A program made the translations under genes and the position numbers. 64,000 nt of DNA from Pseudo-nitzschia pungens. Taxonomy: Eukaryota > Bacillariophyta > Bacillariophyceae > Bacillariales > Bacillariaceae. Position 1 is the stretch's first letter. The number at the start of each line of letters is the position of its first letter. Under the pieces are notes generated by a model. The model made no database searches and was not told the origin of the DNA. It was given only the letters and a program-made list of their open reading frames with translations. This document shows positions 1 to 11,066 of this stretch, one piece after another. The stretch lies in contig CM074760.1 in assembly GCA_037355855.1 (NCBI GenBank), forward strand, positions 1,170,501-1,234,500, written 5' to 3'.

Positions 1-1601
1 CCGATTTCTGTAGGAATAGCGCCGGTAAATCGATTGCTATCCAATCGCAGAGACACTGCACCAATGGAAAGATGGGATAAGAAACGTTGCGAGAGAAATG
101 TATTGCGGGAGGGTGTGATTCTTTTTTAATACTCACCTAAATCACTAACATCAAAAAGCTCCGACGGCAAACTTCCTTCCAAATAGTTCGAGTCCACATC
201 AAGATTCAAGAGATTGGTAAGCTTGGAAATTTCTGATCCCAACTTTCCCGAAAAGAAATTAGAGGACAAATCTAGTCGCCTCAACGACGTCAAATTTCCA
301 ATTGATGGGGGGATGGTTCCTGTGAAAAAGTTCGATGACATATCTAGAACAGAAAGATCCGTAAGCTCGCCAACTGCCTCAGTCAGAACCCCGCTTATTT
401 GGTTGTCTGAAACATCGAGCCGGACCAGTTCCGTCAGTCCTCTAATCTCAGAAGGCAAAGCCCCTCTTAATTTATTGCTGGCCAGTGATACTTTCTGAAC
501 TATTTCCAGATCATCGTCGCACAGAATCCCGTACCATGCGTCTTCGGCATCATTATTCACGTTTTTGATTCCGCATGGATGGCTTTCCGAGGTCCATCCA
601 TCGTTAAACGTCCAATCTTCTCCTTTTGTAGCAAAGTATAAAACATTTAGTGTGTATCGTTGAAGAATTTCAATTTGGTCATTGAAATCGTTCGGATCGA
701 GATCGGAAGATGTGTTCAAAAGTGTTTTGATGGCTTTATTCTGCGGTGAGTCATCAACATAGATTTCTCCGTCATCGGAGAGGATTTGACTCAGATACTC
801 GTCGATTGAAGGTATCGTTGAATTGCTTGTGTCTGTGTTGTTGTTGTAATCGTCATCAATAAACGTCGGGGAATATGTGTTGTTTTCATCGCCTGTCGGA
901 ATAAAAGTTGGTATTTCTGATCTCGTTGAATCTCGAAGCGTTGAGAGAGATGATGGTTGTACTGACGGTTCATCCTCTTCAGCTGTTCCGTCAATTGATG
1001 AAATCGAGGAAGGTATTTGACTTGGAGGCGTGGAGGATGGAAGTGTGGAAGGCATGGTTGATGGAAGAGTGGAAGGCGTGTAACTCAGAGTTGTCGATGG
1101 AAGAGTGGAAGGTGTGTGCCTCGGAGTTATCGATGGAAGAGTGGAAGGAATTTCACTAAAGCGCAGTGACGATGGCATACTTGAGGATGTTTCACTTGAA
1201 GGCTTGGTTGATGGAAGACTGGAAGGAATCTCACCCGAAGTTTTAACCGATGGAAGAGTGGAAGGTATCTGTGTCGGGAGCATGGTTGATGGAAGAGCGG
1301 ATGGTCTAGTTGACGGCATTTGAGTCGGTGGTTTTGTTGGCAAGTGGCGGACAAATATGTTGTGTTCCCTCGGATCGGAACTGTGTCTCCCTCGTGCCCG
1401 TGACGATTCAAGAATGGACTCAACTTCGTTAAGTTCGTCAGAACACGGCAATGCCCTCCCCCCTGTTCCCGATGATCCCATTGTCACTGTAGTTTCCCCC
1501 GGAGTTCTCAAGTAGCCCGCAGACACAAATGACAAAATAAAGTCCCCCCCCGTAGTGCAGCAGAGCAGAGCGACCGCAATCCTCTTGGCTATGGAATCCA
1601 T
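1..1601 (-). CDS. LRR surface protein with Pro/Ser/Thr-rich stalk (3' partial)
   Basis: The gene starts at the ATG at 1601 and runs off the left edge of the window. Exon 1 is 137-1601 and exon 2 is 55 to beyond 1. An 81-nt intron at 56-136 has a GTGAGT donor and a TGCAG acceptor. Splicing keeps frame and continues an LRR: ...DVSDL joins VSLRLDSNRFTGAIPTEI. Visible parts are a hydrophobic N-terminus (residues about 6-28, signal peptide or anchor), a low-complexity stalk of repeated PSTLPS/PSSLPS units (about 90-215), an acidic linker, a plant-like LRR N-cap (YFATKGEDW...GWTSESHPCG, about 320-365), and LRRs of the form LxxLxxLDxSxNxxxGxLP. Proteins of this build are common in diatoms and are presumed to be exposed at the cell surface. 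The ligand is unknown. The C-terminus, and so any membrane anchor or kinase domain, lies outside the window. Confidence 0.85.
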
Positions 1602-1679
1602 GATGCGTGAGAAATCACCAAGAGATCTTGAAAGTAGCTACACTCTCAGTCGCTCTAGGTCCTCACTTTCGTCGTCGTC

Positions 1680-1703
1680 GTCGTCGTCGTCGTTGTTGTA
1701 ATC
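1680..1703. repeat. (TCG)n microsatellite upstream of the LRR gene
   Basis: About eight TCG triplets lie 80-100 bp upstream of the LRR-protein ATG. It is a simple length-variable tract that may lie in the 5' UTR or promoter. Confidence 0.8.
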
Positions 1704-2151
1704 CCTTGGCACTGGAAGTAGCTAATGGTGTGTTTTTTATCGTTCGAGCTGCATCCGATCCTGATTGTTGTCAACAACGCTCCTCAGGGTCGATTGGGAT
1801 CATTTGGTGACAATGGCTCTGGCTCATAGTTTAGAATGGGAAATACGTCCGAAAATCGGTTGTCATAATCACAAACTAAACATTCGTCAACGAATCTCAA
1901 TTTCAAGAGGGTAAGTCTTAAAAAGTAGTAGTAAAATGCTCAAACAGCTGCATCGTCCCAAATTTGTGGAAATTTGAGATACGGCTCAAATTGGGTCGTG
2001 AGAAGGACGGAAGTCATCGTTGTTTTCGCCATAATTTCAAACACAATCACGAAATTCCGCGAAATCGGAGATCCATAAAAAAAAGACAACACCATGCGCC
2101 CTAAAACCCCTCCCCCTGGCTTGCAACCAACCTCCTCACACGACGATGATC

Positions 2152-2180
2152 ACTAGTACTACTAGTACTAATACTAGTAC
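2152..2180. repeat. Self-complementary ACTAGT array
   Basis: Consecutive ACTAGT/TACTAGTA units, which are palindromic and can fold back. Similar arrays recur throughout the intergenic DNA of this window. Confidence 0.75.
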
Positions 2181-3890
2181 AAGCAGTCGATACTAACTGG
2201 AACCGGCAGTACTACCGTAGTACACAAACACAGATGCAACACATGACCCATCACCCACCCAACCTTCCACACCAGCATAGAGGAGGTTAGTACTACTTTG
2301 ACCCGTCTGATCGGAAAATAGAAAAAAATTTACGGTGCGTTACGTGTAGTTGCTTAACCATGATCTTGGCGATTTTATCAGCATCAAGCTATTGCTGTAG
2401 ATGTGGATATGGATGGAGATGAAGATGTGACAGATGGGCAGAAAATGCAACACGACATGCTCATATGGAGTTCCTGCAGGATCAGTTCGATCGCTCGGAA
2501 AGGGTCACAGGCAAAGCAGTTTGGGACAAATGAAGCAGTATCTACTAGTACTACTACTACACAGCATTTAGAATTGATTTCAAAAGTATCATACATGGTC
2601 ACTGTTCATCCATCAGCAAATCATTCTTCTACTTCACGTACATCATTCTTCATCAAAAACTGCACATGTTGTTAGTCATTATTATTTTCAACAAAATAAA
2701 GGTGGTCTACTACTAAACTCCTCATGCGATACCGTAGTACCCCACATCTTTGTTTCAAATTTTGAGGTCAACTATCATCGTGTCAACGAAGGTCAATTGG
2801 TGTAAGAAGGGTGCTACAGGAAATCACTGATGAGCGCACGTGACAAAGATTTCGATGGAGGAAGAATGCTGTAACCTTAGTGTTATTACTATTACTTCTG
2901 TAACCTTACTTCTTGTGGTGGACGATTGAATTTTGAAGATTCATTCAGTGCACCATTATTGAAATAATAGTAAGGCACACTCGTAGTAAAAAAAGAATAA
3001 ATCTTGATACAATGTAATCTCATCAATCAAATCAACAAAAGGATGTTCCGGAGTTTTTTGGGAGCTGAGGAACGGAAAAAATTCTACCCTTACTTCTTAC
3101 GCTCAACGTACGACAGCGCAGGGATCGGCGGAGGTAAGATTACCCGGGTACAGTCCGAGAGTCACTTACTCGTAAGATTACTTGTACCACCACAGAGAAA
3201 AACGTACGAAGTAAGGTTACTTCGTAGAAATTTAGCAGCGAACTGCTTCACTCAGAGATGATGATGATTCTCTGAGATCCGTGGGAATTTCGGATCCTCC
3301 TTTTTTTAACTAAAAAAACACAACGACGCACATACGGTAAGGTTTATGTATCAGATACGGTACCGTACGGTAATCCTTACGTAACTCATTTGCTTGTAAT
3401 TTTTTGTGACTTGTGACTGTTCGAGTTTTTTCTAGGTGTAACCTTATGGTAATTACGAGTAATCCTACTGGTACGGTAGGCGAACTGGGTGATCATCAAC
3501 GCCTGACGCGAGAAGGCGTCCGCTACCGGTAGGACACAGGTAGTCGTGTCGGATTGGATCCGTTGCTTGACGTAACTTCGGCTCGAAGTTAGACGCAAAC
3601 TGTGATAGCATGTAGCATGGTGATCGGTCAACAGGATCGAAAGTAAGCTTTACTCATTCCACTAACTACACTTTTGGTCCCGACAGATAGTAGTAACTGG
3701 ATTAGACTGTGACCTTTCTTCTTCATTCTTCCGTGGTCGGAGAGCCGCGAAGACGACAATCGGTAACCTCGACGAACCTTGCTGTCAGTAACATCGCCAC
3801 ATACTCCGAATGCTCACAGAACGAATCTGCAACCTTTTGACATTAGGTTTCTACAGCAGAACGGAGGAGCCGCTGGAGGATCAGGTAACC

Positions 3891-5901
3891 ATGGGACACA
3901 GTTGCTCCAAGCTTCCATCAATGGAAGAAAGACGAGATCGAGAGAAGATAAGTGCACGCGAATCCGAAGACGACGTTCAATATCCGTATGCATCCCCGAC
4001 AATAGCACGACTTCCGACTTCGTCAGCTGATGCAATTGCTCGGATACCTCGTCCGCAAATAAAATATAAAACTAAAGGCTCAGCGGGATCGAAACGCAAT
4101 AGGGACGGGATTTTCTCTTCGATTCGAAGGTCGATATTGCGAGTGGGCTCTCGGGTGGATCGAGATGGAAATCCAATTTTCTCTTCTGGAAAAGATGGAA
4201 AGGACAACGGCATTCCAAACTCTCCAAGAGCCAGAGCCTCGACATATAGTCATGTTCACGACGTAGTAATGTATAATCTGTCGGAGGCAGAAATCAGCAA
4301 ACACGACCAGAATGTGCCGATGGGAGTCATAGGGTTGAGAAACCTTGGAAATACATGTTTTTTAAACAGTAGTCTGCAATGCTTGAGCGCGACAATCCCA
4401 CTGACGGATTACTTTCTGGGTTACGACTATCGGTCCGAAATCAACAAAAATAACTTCCTCGGAACTGGTGGAAAGCTTGTGACTGCGTATGCCGAACTCA
4501 CGAAACAAATGTGGCTGGGAAGTAAATCTGTGGCAGAACCAATCGATTTTAAGAAACAATTGCAGACCTTTGCGCCTCAATTCGTTGGCTGTCATCAACA
4601 CGATGCGCAGGAGCTCCTGGCATTTTTGCTGGATGGGATTCACGAAGATTTGAATCGAGTGAAAGAACGACCATATGTTGAAGATCGCGATTGTGATGGC
4701 ACAAATGACGAACAAGACGCAGTAGAAAACTGGAAGAATTACTTGCGACGAAACAAGTCGCTCATTGTCGACATGTTTCAAGGGCAACTGCGGAACACTT
4801 GCAAGTGCTTAAAGTGTGGGCATGTTAATATTCGATTCGAACCATTCATGTATCTCTCACTCCCGATCACGAAGGATTGCAAGTCTATTGACGATTGTAT
4901 GGACCTGTACTTGAAGGAGGATGTCCTAAGGGGCGCTGATCAATATTACTGTGAAAAGTGTAAGGCGCATGTCGATGGAACAAAAAAACAAGATATATGG
5001 ATGTTACCGCCAGTGCTGATCGTTCACTTGAAGCGATTTAAATACAATGACTATGGCAAGGTCGGTTCGAAGAATGATGCTTCGATACGTTATCCCGTCA
5101 CGGAATGGGATCTGAAATCAAGGGTGAAAAGTTCCCGCGGAGTTTATCCAAAGTATGATCTTTACGCAGTATCAAATCACATGGGAGGACTTGGCGGAGG
5201 TCATTATACCGCTCATACACTGAATCGATTTGATGATGTTTGGTATGAGTTCAACGACAGTTGTTACTGTGCCGTGGATGATTCCATTCACAAGCGCTTG
5301 TTCAAATCCTCGTACTGTTCTCTTCTACAATCGCTCCGAAGGCGATACGAGTATGCCACTGAATGAGCGCAGTCCAATGATCAGAAGGCAGAGTGTTTCT
5401 CGACCGGATCTTTGGCCTCACTCGCAAGTAGACGACCCTCGCGAAGTTAGAAATTTTACAAGATCGCATGTTCGGAGACATCAGGATCCTGCTCACCCGG
5501 ACCCTCCAGAATTCTTCTTGCCGCAAAAATCCTCTGCAAGCTCTCCGTCGTCATCTCAGAATCCTGCAGTAGCGACTTTAGCTCCGAATAACCACAGCAC
5601 TTGCAGTCCATCAGGTTTGAACGCTCTATCGTCTATCAGCGAAGGTGGTGCAAAAATGCCACCCATTGAGTTCGAACTGGGGAAAAGCAATTTTATTCCT
5701 GTCGGCCAGATGCAAGGAGTGATACCTCCAACCCTCGATTATCGATTTGATACGCTGTTAAATCAGAAATCGGCCGCCAACGGAGTGACAGTGACGAGCT
5801 CACCGAAGATGAAGGAGTTGACGTCATTACATGCTCCTCCGGAGCAGCAACAAAATGTAGTCCGGCGTATGAACCGAGCGACAAATCTAAAGGATGTATA
5901 G
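3891..5901 (+). CDS. Ubiquitin-specific protease (USP, peptidase C19), N-myristoylated type; +1 frame break near its end
   Basis: Cysteine deubiquitinase. The start chosen is the ATG at 3891 (context ACCATGG), because it gives MGHSCSKL, a textbook N-myristoylation signal (Gly2, Ser6) with a palmitoylatable Cys5. An upstream in-frame ATG at 3810 would bury it. The Cys box GNTCFLNSSLQCL has the nucleophile at Cys156. A QHDAQELLAFLLDGIHEDL block and two CxxC pairs of the zinc-binding fingers (CKCLKC, CEKC) follow. The His box GGGHYTAH (His438) and the WYEFND aspartate (Asp456) complete the triad. At 5313-5319 the frame must skip one base: TCG TAC (T) GTT CTC TTC restores the USP-terminal strand YVLFYNR and opens a Ser/Pro-rich tail of about 195 residues ending at 5901. 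Read literally, the frame stops at 5366 with an unrelated end. Corrected length is about 669 aa. The catalytic assignment is firm; membrane localisation is inferred. Confidence 0.9.
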
Positions 5902-6276
5902 TCGAACGGCGCACAAAGACAAGTCAACACGTGAGTTCATCTCGGTTATGCCGTGGTTTTATCCTGAAATTGGCATGCATTCTTTTAGTTTTTGTCAGTC
6001 GTTTGTGGGGGTTGCTAATGTTCAGTTTCTAAATTCTAAGAAGTATGCTAGCTAATAATTCATATCATTTTTCCAGTAGTTGTGGTGTAGCAGACTAGTA
6101 TGGTAGAAACGATCATCCCCCTGAACCTACGAGTAGAACGAGTGTAGCAACGCGGAATTCTTCCTTAAATAGGGGAAACGACTTCCTTGTGATGTGTTAT
6201 GTTTCCCTCACATATATCGCTATCGCTCTCTCTCATCTCGAAAAGAATCAAAGACCAAAGTTGACGTCACATCGAG
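5902..6276. other. Intergenic spacer between convergent genes
   Basis: This 375-bp gap lies between the 3' ends of the deubiquitinase and the Gln-rich gene and should hold both 3' UTRs. I see no further gene in it. Confidence 0.6.
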
Positions 6277-8649
6277 TCACGTCGATTCTTTGTGGACTAC
6301 GAAACCACTGGACTCACCCCGTCTCGTAGGCGTACACTTCCGCCGCTCCTCTGAGCTGCCGTCGTTGCCCAGGGAGGCATCAATGACTTCTCTGATTCCC
6401 GCCCAGAGAACCTTGCGGAGTTTGTTAGTTTTCGAACGTGTATTCGACTTGCCACCCCCGTCGTTTGCTTTTCCGTACGCTAGCGAATTCAAAAATACCA
6501 GATCGATTGCCTGCAATAATTCCATCCCATTCCACATATTCCAGTCTGATAATGTCGTTCCACAGGGCAAGGCACCATCACTGCAGGCTATGCTGTTGTC
6601 GATGCGATTGAAGTCCTGTAACAGGGCGGCACAAATGTCTCGAAAACACAACGGATGCTTAACTATTTCAGAGTACGGAAGCTTTCCTTCTTGTATCAGT
6701 TCATCTTCGTCGATCGAATCGAGAAAGAGGCCTGAACATTCGGGAGAACGCAGTATTTCGGAAAACAGTCGTAGGGCGCTGGCATAGGGATAGCTTTCGT
6801 CCCAAAAGGATTCTTGTTTGACCTCTTCCGGGCGAACCTTGTCGTGTTGGTTCGTATCGAAGAGTGATGCCAGTGAATCTAAGCCATCTGCCAGCTGGTA
6901 GGCGTCGTACTTCATGATGTTACTGATGCCATCAGTTCCATTTTCGTCATCTTCCGTGTCATGAAAGTTTAAGTCATCGAAATTGTCATTGGTGTCGTCC
7001 AAGGTTTTCAAAAGTTGCTCCAGATCCGAATCGTCCCCCGCGTCCTCTCCTAAATCAAACTTCTTAAAGTCCTGATCGGTTGTTATTGATTCTGATGGTC
7101 GGCTTGTCTGACTCGTATCCATTGTTGAACTATTCTTAGTTCTGGACGATGATCGTTTCGCTGGTGGCTTGTGTTCCAGGACTTCGATCCAGCTATCGTC
7201 GTCGTCATCTTTCGAGGCATGTTGCTCTTGCTGTTTTCTCTTTTTGCTCCGACTCTTGCCGACGCTATTGCCTTCGTTTGACTTTTTATTGCTGCTGCTA
7301 CCTGTGTCGGGTACTGTCATTGCTTGCGCTGTTCCGCATTCGTTTCCTTTTGGTAGACGAAGACGATGATGCCGAGGCAGCAGCTTTCGCCTTGAGCTCC
7401 TCCACCTCGTCATCGTCAATGATGCAAATAACATCGTCGTCCTCCGGATCGAAATTTGACATTCCCCTCAGAGCACATTCAAGACGGTGAAAGAAGGGAA
7501 GGTATGGATGAGCCGAGGACTGTTCCTGATAGGAAGAAGGTATTTCGGACTTAAGTTTTTTCAGTGCCGCCGCTGCCAGTGGTCGCAGGCGTTCGGCGAG
7601 TTTCCGAGTTGTTTCCAATTCGCGGTCCAGTTTTTGACAAGAGGTAGACAAGCATTCCGTATCGTTGCAAATATGGAGGGCTCCCCCCTGCTTCGACAGC
7701 CATTTTCTAAGTCCCCAGGATTCGCCATCCTTCATTCCTCCCAAGAATGTGTTCTTTACTGCTTCGCAGCCTTGACTTTCAGCGTTTTTGGCATTGGAGA
7801 CCAGAGTTTGGAGTTCTTTGTAGGCTGTCGTCAGATTTTCGTCGGTCATGAGCCGTCTGTTTTTTCGATGGAAACGATTTGGGAGCTGAGCAATGTACTG
7901 GGTATGGAATTCTCGTGGTGTCATTGTATCCCGAAACATATGATGGACGTAACGCTTCGTGGTCGCTACCTGCAATCCCTTGCGCAATTCCTGTTGGCAC
8001 TGGACCAAAAAGTCAACGCAAGGAAGATATCTGGTCAAGACCTCATTCGTTCGTTCCTTTAACCGCTGCAGGATTTCCGTTCCTGACATGGGCTCAAGAG
8101 AAACACCCGGCACCGGAATCTTCAGATTCTCTAACCATGCTTCTTTTGTTGGTTTTGACTTTGGTTTTGATCGCCTTTGCAGCTGCTGTTGTTGCTGCGG
8201 CTTCTTCTGCTGTTGACGTTGGGGTTGTTGTTTGTATGGATTGCTTCGTTGCTGCTGTTGCTGAGGCTGTTGTTGCCCTGAACGACCCGACAGATACAAA
8301 GCAGCAGCAAAGTCGTTCACCGTTGGCATTTTATCATCACTGCTTCCGCTCATCCGATACGACTGTTGTTGTTGTTGTTGTTGCTGTTGCTGTTGCTGCT
8401 TTTGCTGCTGTTGTTGCTTTTGCTGCTGTTGTTGATAGGATAGTTGCGACTGGTGCTGTCGTTGATTCATAGACGAAGACCCGTTACGACTATTGCCAAG
8501 CGAAGGCGACTGAAACGGTTGTTGTTGTTGTTGTTGTTGTTGTTGTACCGTATTGCCCCTATTATTACTCGCACCGTGCTTCGATATGGGTATCGGTTCA
8601 AAGTCAGGAAATCCCGTCTGTAAGTGGTGTTGGTGTTGGGAATGCATTC

Positions 8650-8686
<37 letters not shown>

Positions 8687-9184
8687 CTGTTGATAAGTTT
8701 GTTGGCGGTTGCTCGGATTAGAAACCCGTCGCGCCATCTCGGAAGGCATCAGTATTTGGTGCGTGTGCGAATTGGTTGTGTGCTGAGATTGACGTGCGCG
8801 TTGGTGATGTTGATGTTGTTGTTGTTGTTGCTGATGGTGGCGATGTTGGTGGTTGTGATGATTATTGTTGCCATTGGCGATGATAGAACCGCTGCTATTC
8901 TGTACGTGTTGACCTCCCAAGCCAGCTATGGAGTTGTTGAATGTCGCGTGGTTCGTTCCCCCCAGCATATTTGAAACTTGATTAGGATCATAAGTCTCCA
9001 TACAAGGTCCATTTGCAGCGACAGAATTGCTGTTGTTGTTGGGGTTGTTGTTGCCGTGAGCGTTGTTGAGATATCCGTGTTGTTGGTGTTGCTGGATCTG
9101 CTGAACATGTTGCTGCTGAACCTGCTGAGGCGCAAAACTATCTAGCGAAAAACCTAAATCGAACCCGCCAAACTGATCATTCAT
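6277..9184 (-). CDS. Gln-rich nuclear protein with SUMO-interacting motif and bromodomain-like region; +1 frame break inside
   Basis: The start is the ATG at 9184 (MNDQFGGFDLGF). Residues about 20-330 are dominated by Gln/His/Asn runs. A charged helical segment follows (EAWLENLKIPVPG...), then MTPREFHTQYIAQLPNRFHR, a helical region with several Cys, and an acidic block DDDVICIIDDDEVEE, which is a strong SUMO-interacting motif. Basic KRKRMR follows. The first frame stops at 7298. The next frame (+1) carries on with similar Ser/Lys/Asp-rich sequence and then a globular end (SYPYASALRLFSEIL...HPLCFRDICAALLQDFNRID...DLVFLNSLAYG) resembling a divergent bromodomain: a PLCFRDI-type ZA end and an LVFLNS-type helix. 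I found no GT-AG intron with good signals joining the frames, so a one-base break near 7299-7320 is likely. Corrected length is about 968 aa. It is probably a transcription or chromatin regulator. Two separate genes is the alternative. Confidence 0.65.
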
Positions 9185-9229
9185 CTTTAATTCAATCTTT
9201 CTCGACGGGTGTAAAGGATGGGTGCAATT

Positions 9230-9250
9230 CGATCGATCGATCGATCGATC
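9230..9250. repeat. (CGAT)n palindromic tract upstream of the Gln-rich gene
   Basis: Five CGAT units in a row lie about 45-65 bp upstream of the 9184 ATG. The tract is fully self-complementary and sits in the presumed 5' UTR or promoter. Confidence 0.75.
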
Positions 9251-9251
9251 A

Positions 9252-10494
9252 CTGCTGCAAGACAGACCGAATCGAATGGCAACAAACCGAAGTGGACCGT
9301 AATAACCACCGCCGAGCTTTGGTTACTTTCTCGATCGAATCAATGTTAACTCAGCGATACGATGCTATAGAACACAGAGGATTGGAGTGGATCGGAAACA
9401 CTACTAGAGTTGTCGTAACTGTCGAGTGCCGTTTGAGGGACAATACTCGTCGATTGCTCGTAATTACCTAGCTCATAACTTAATTCTTCGTATTTTTTTT
9501 TTTTTCATGGAGTGCTTCCATCGTTAAGCGGCATGCGGACTTTGCATTGACTAGAACCGGATCACTCGTAGTCGTACATCGTTTCCCGTACAGTCATATA
9601 AACGCAGCTACAGGGCTACCCGCCCAAAAAATAATCAATAAGCGAGTTAAAAACAAAAAATTCTTGGGTTTTTTAAATACCAATTGTCGTAAAAGACAGA
9701 ATTAGTCGCATAACACCTTGGTCTAAGAACTCTTAGAAACTCCATGGAACCTGAGACGAAGTCATTTCCGGGAAGGTCTTTCTCTATTACGCCAATGAAT
9801 GGCTTCCAGCTGCGTGCAATGCGATGCGCGGTGAGGTGCGAATCCAAGGTGCGCAGTAATTACTGTAAGGTTACTCGTGATGTAATACCGTAAGTCCAAC
9901 TTACTCACACCGATCGGAATGAATGAGAGCCGGGGATCATTGTAAACACGGAGAGATTAAAAGTAACCTTACTTCGTACGAAGTGAGGTTTACTTCGTAG
10001 TACGAAGTAATTAATACAGTAGTAGTAAGTCTTACTTCGTAATACTTCGTACTACGAAGGAGTGCACGAACCACTCCTCTACAGCACGTGGAAACTTCGA
10101 TTCATTCGAACGTCGGCGGTTAAGGACGTGTACGGGTATCAGCAGGAGCACGCACCACGCACCATCACGAACAGGGACAGTTTTCGCTTTAGTTCGAAAT
10201 CCATACCGTTAAGCTACCCTCAAAAGTACGGTAAGCTTACTAGAACCGTACCGGTACGGAAGGTATACCAACCACTTCCGTGAAGCTAAAAAAAGCGTAA
10301 TTGAAGAACCCTGTGTTGGGTAACACTGCAACTGGTTTTAAGTATTATTTGTATTTTTATATTCAAGAGTTTTGTTGTGATATCTTCTATATGTTGTTGT
10401 GTGGGTAACCTTAGTGAATACTTCGTAAGTGATATCGGACCCTATAGAGTATAATAATGAAAGCAGTTGCTACTGTCGTAACGAGATCAATTTC
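9252..10494. other. Intergenic region rich in TACGAAGTA palindromes
   Basis: No protein gene is seen. Between 9961 and 10060 there is a dense cluster of TACTTCGTA/TACGAAGTA words in both orientations, able to form short hairpins, alongside AAGGTTACT words. The small open frames here show no family resemblance. Confidence 0.55.
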
Positions 10495-10567
10495 GGATGA
10501 TTAGCTCAGTTGGTAGAGCGTGCGACTGTTAATCGCAAGGCCATGAGTTCGATCCTCATATCGTCCG
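10495..10567 (+). tRNA. tRNA-Asn (anticodon GTT)
   Basis: This 73-nt cloverleaf was read by eye. The acceptor stem GGATGAT pairs with ATCGTCC (one G-U). The D arm is GCTC-AGTTGGTA-GAGC, the anticodon arm is TGCGA-CTGTTAA-TCGCA with anticodon GTT, the variable loop is AGGCC, and the T arm is ATGAG-TTCGATC-CTCAT. The discriminator base is G, as usual for Asn. There is no intron and no encoded CCA. A T5 run follows 9 bases downstream, as expected for RNA polymerase III. A nuclear location is supported by the flanking sequence. Confidence 0.95.
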
Positions 10568-10576
10568 CATGATCTG

Positions 10577-10581
10577 TTTTT
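10577..10581 (+). terminator. RNA polymerase III terminator of tRNA-Asn
   Basis: A TTTTT run lies 9 nt after the discriminator base, the standard Pol III stop signal. Confidence 0.75.
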
Positions 10582-11066
10582 GCCTAAGGTATCGTAGCGG
10601 GTCGCTACAGGCCTTTTGCCTCTATCCTGACCTCACCAGCCACCGAAAGTGCACTGAAGCGGAGCATACTAACGACAAAATCCGACGTTGTCTAACTCCC
10701 TTCATCTTACCATAAGGATTGTAGTTGGACTGTAAGAATAAGCTAACCGGCACAAAGCACTGTTGCTTTGGAATGCATTCGACATTAAGCTCGCGGAAAA
10801 GTCATCAATACTTATTATTGTCTCCCCTGCCACGAAGTCTTTATGGGTCCATATGATAGTCCCTGACTCCTATATAGAAGCTGACGTATTGTTTATTCTT
10901 GTTCTCAAGTACGGTAATTACCACTAGAGAATCAGGAATCAATGCGTCTATTTTGTCAAAAAAATAATGTAATGACACTAGAGTATTAAATGATGAGTTA
11001 TACGCTATTCCGAATGGCTCTAAATCTGTCAGGAATTTATTGTTGGCTTCGATAGGTCGGAACGAT
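10582..11066. other. Intergenic spacer
   Basis: About 485 bp between tRNA-Asn and the 3' end of the allantoicase gene. No feature is recognised. Confidence 0.5.

Larger units (their letters stand above)
1602..3890. other. Intergenic region, low complexity
   Basis: No credible gene is seen in about 2.3 kb. It holds the presumed LRR-gene promoter (with a CGT run), an ACTAGT-type array at 2152-2180, further scattered ACT/AGT triplets, and TACGAAGTA/GTAAGGTTAC-type words around 3120-3230. Open frames here are short and have non-protein-like composition. Confidence 0.6.

Noticed and set aside
8624..8974. Plus-strand frame with a long Leu run over the Gln-rich gene
   Set aside because: It is the antisense reading of CAG/CAA repeats; the Gln-rich minus-strand protein explains it.
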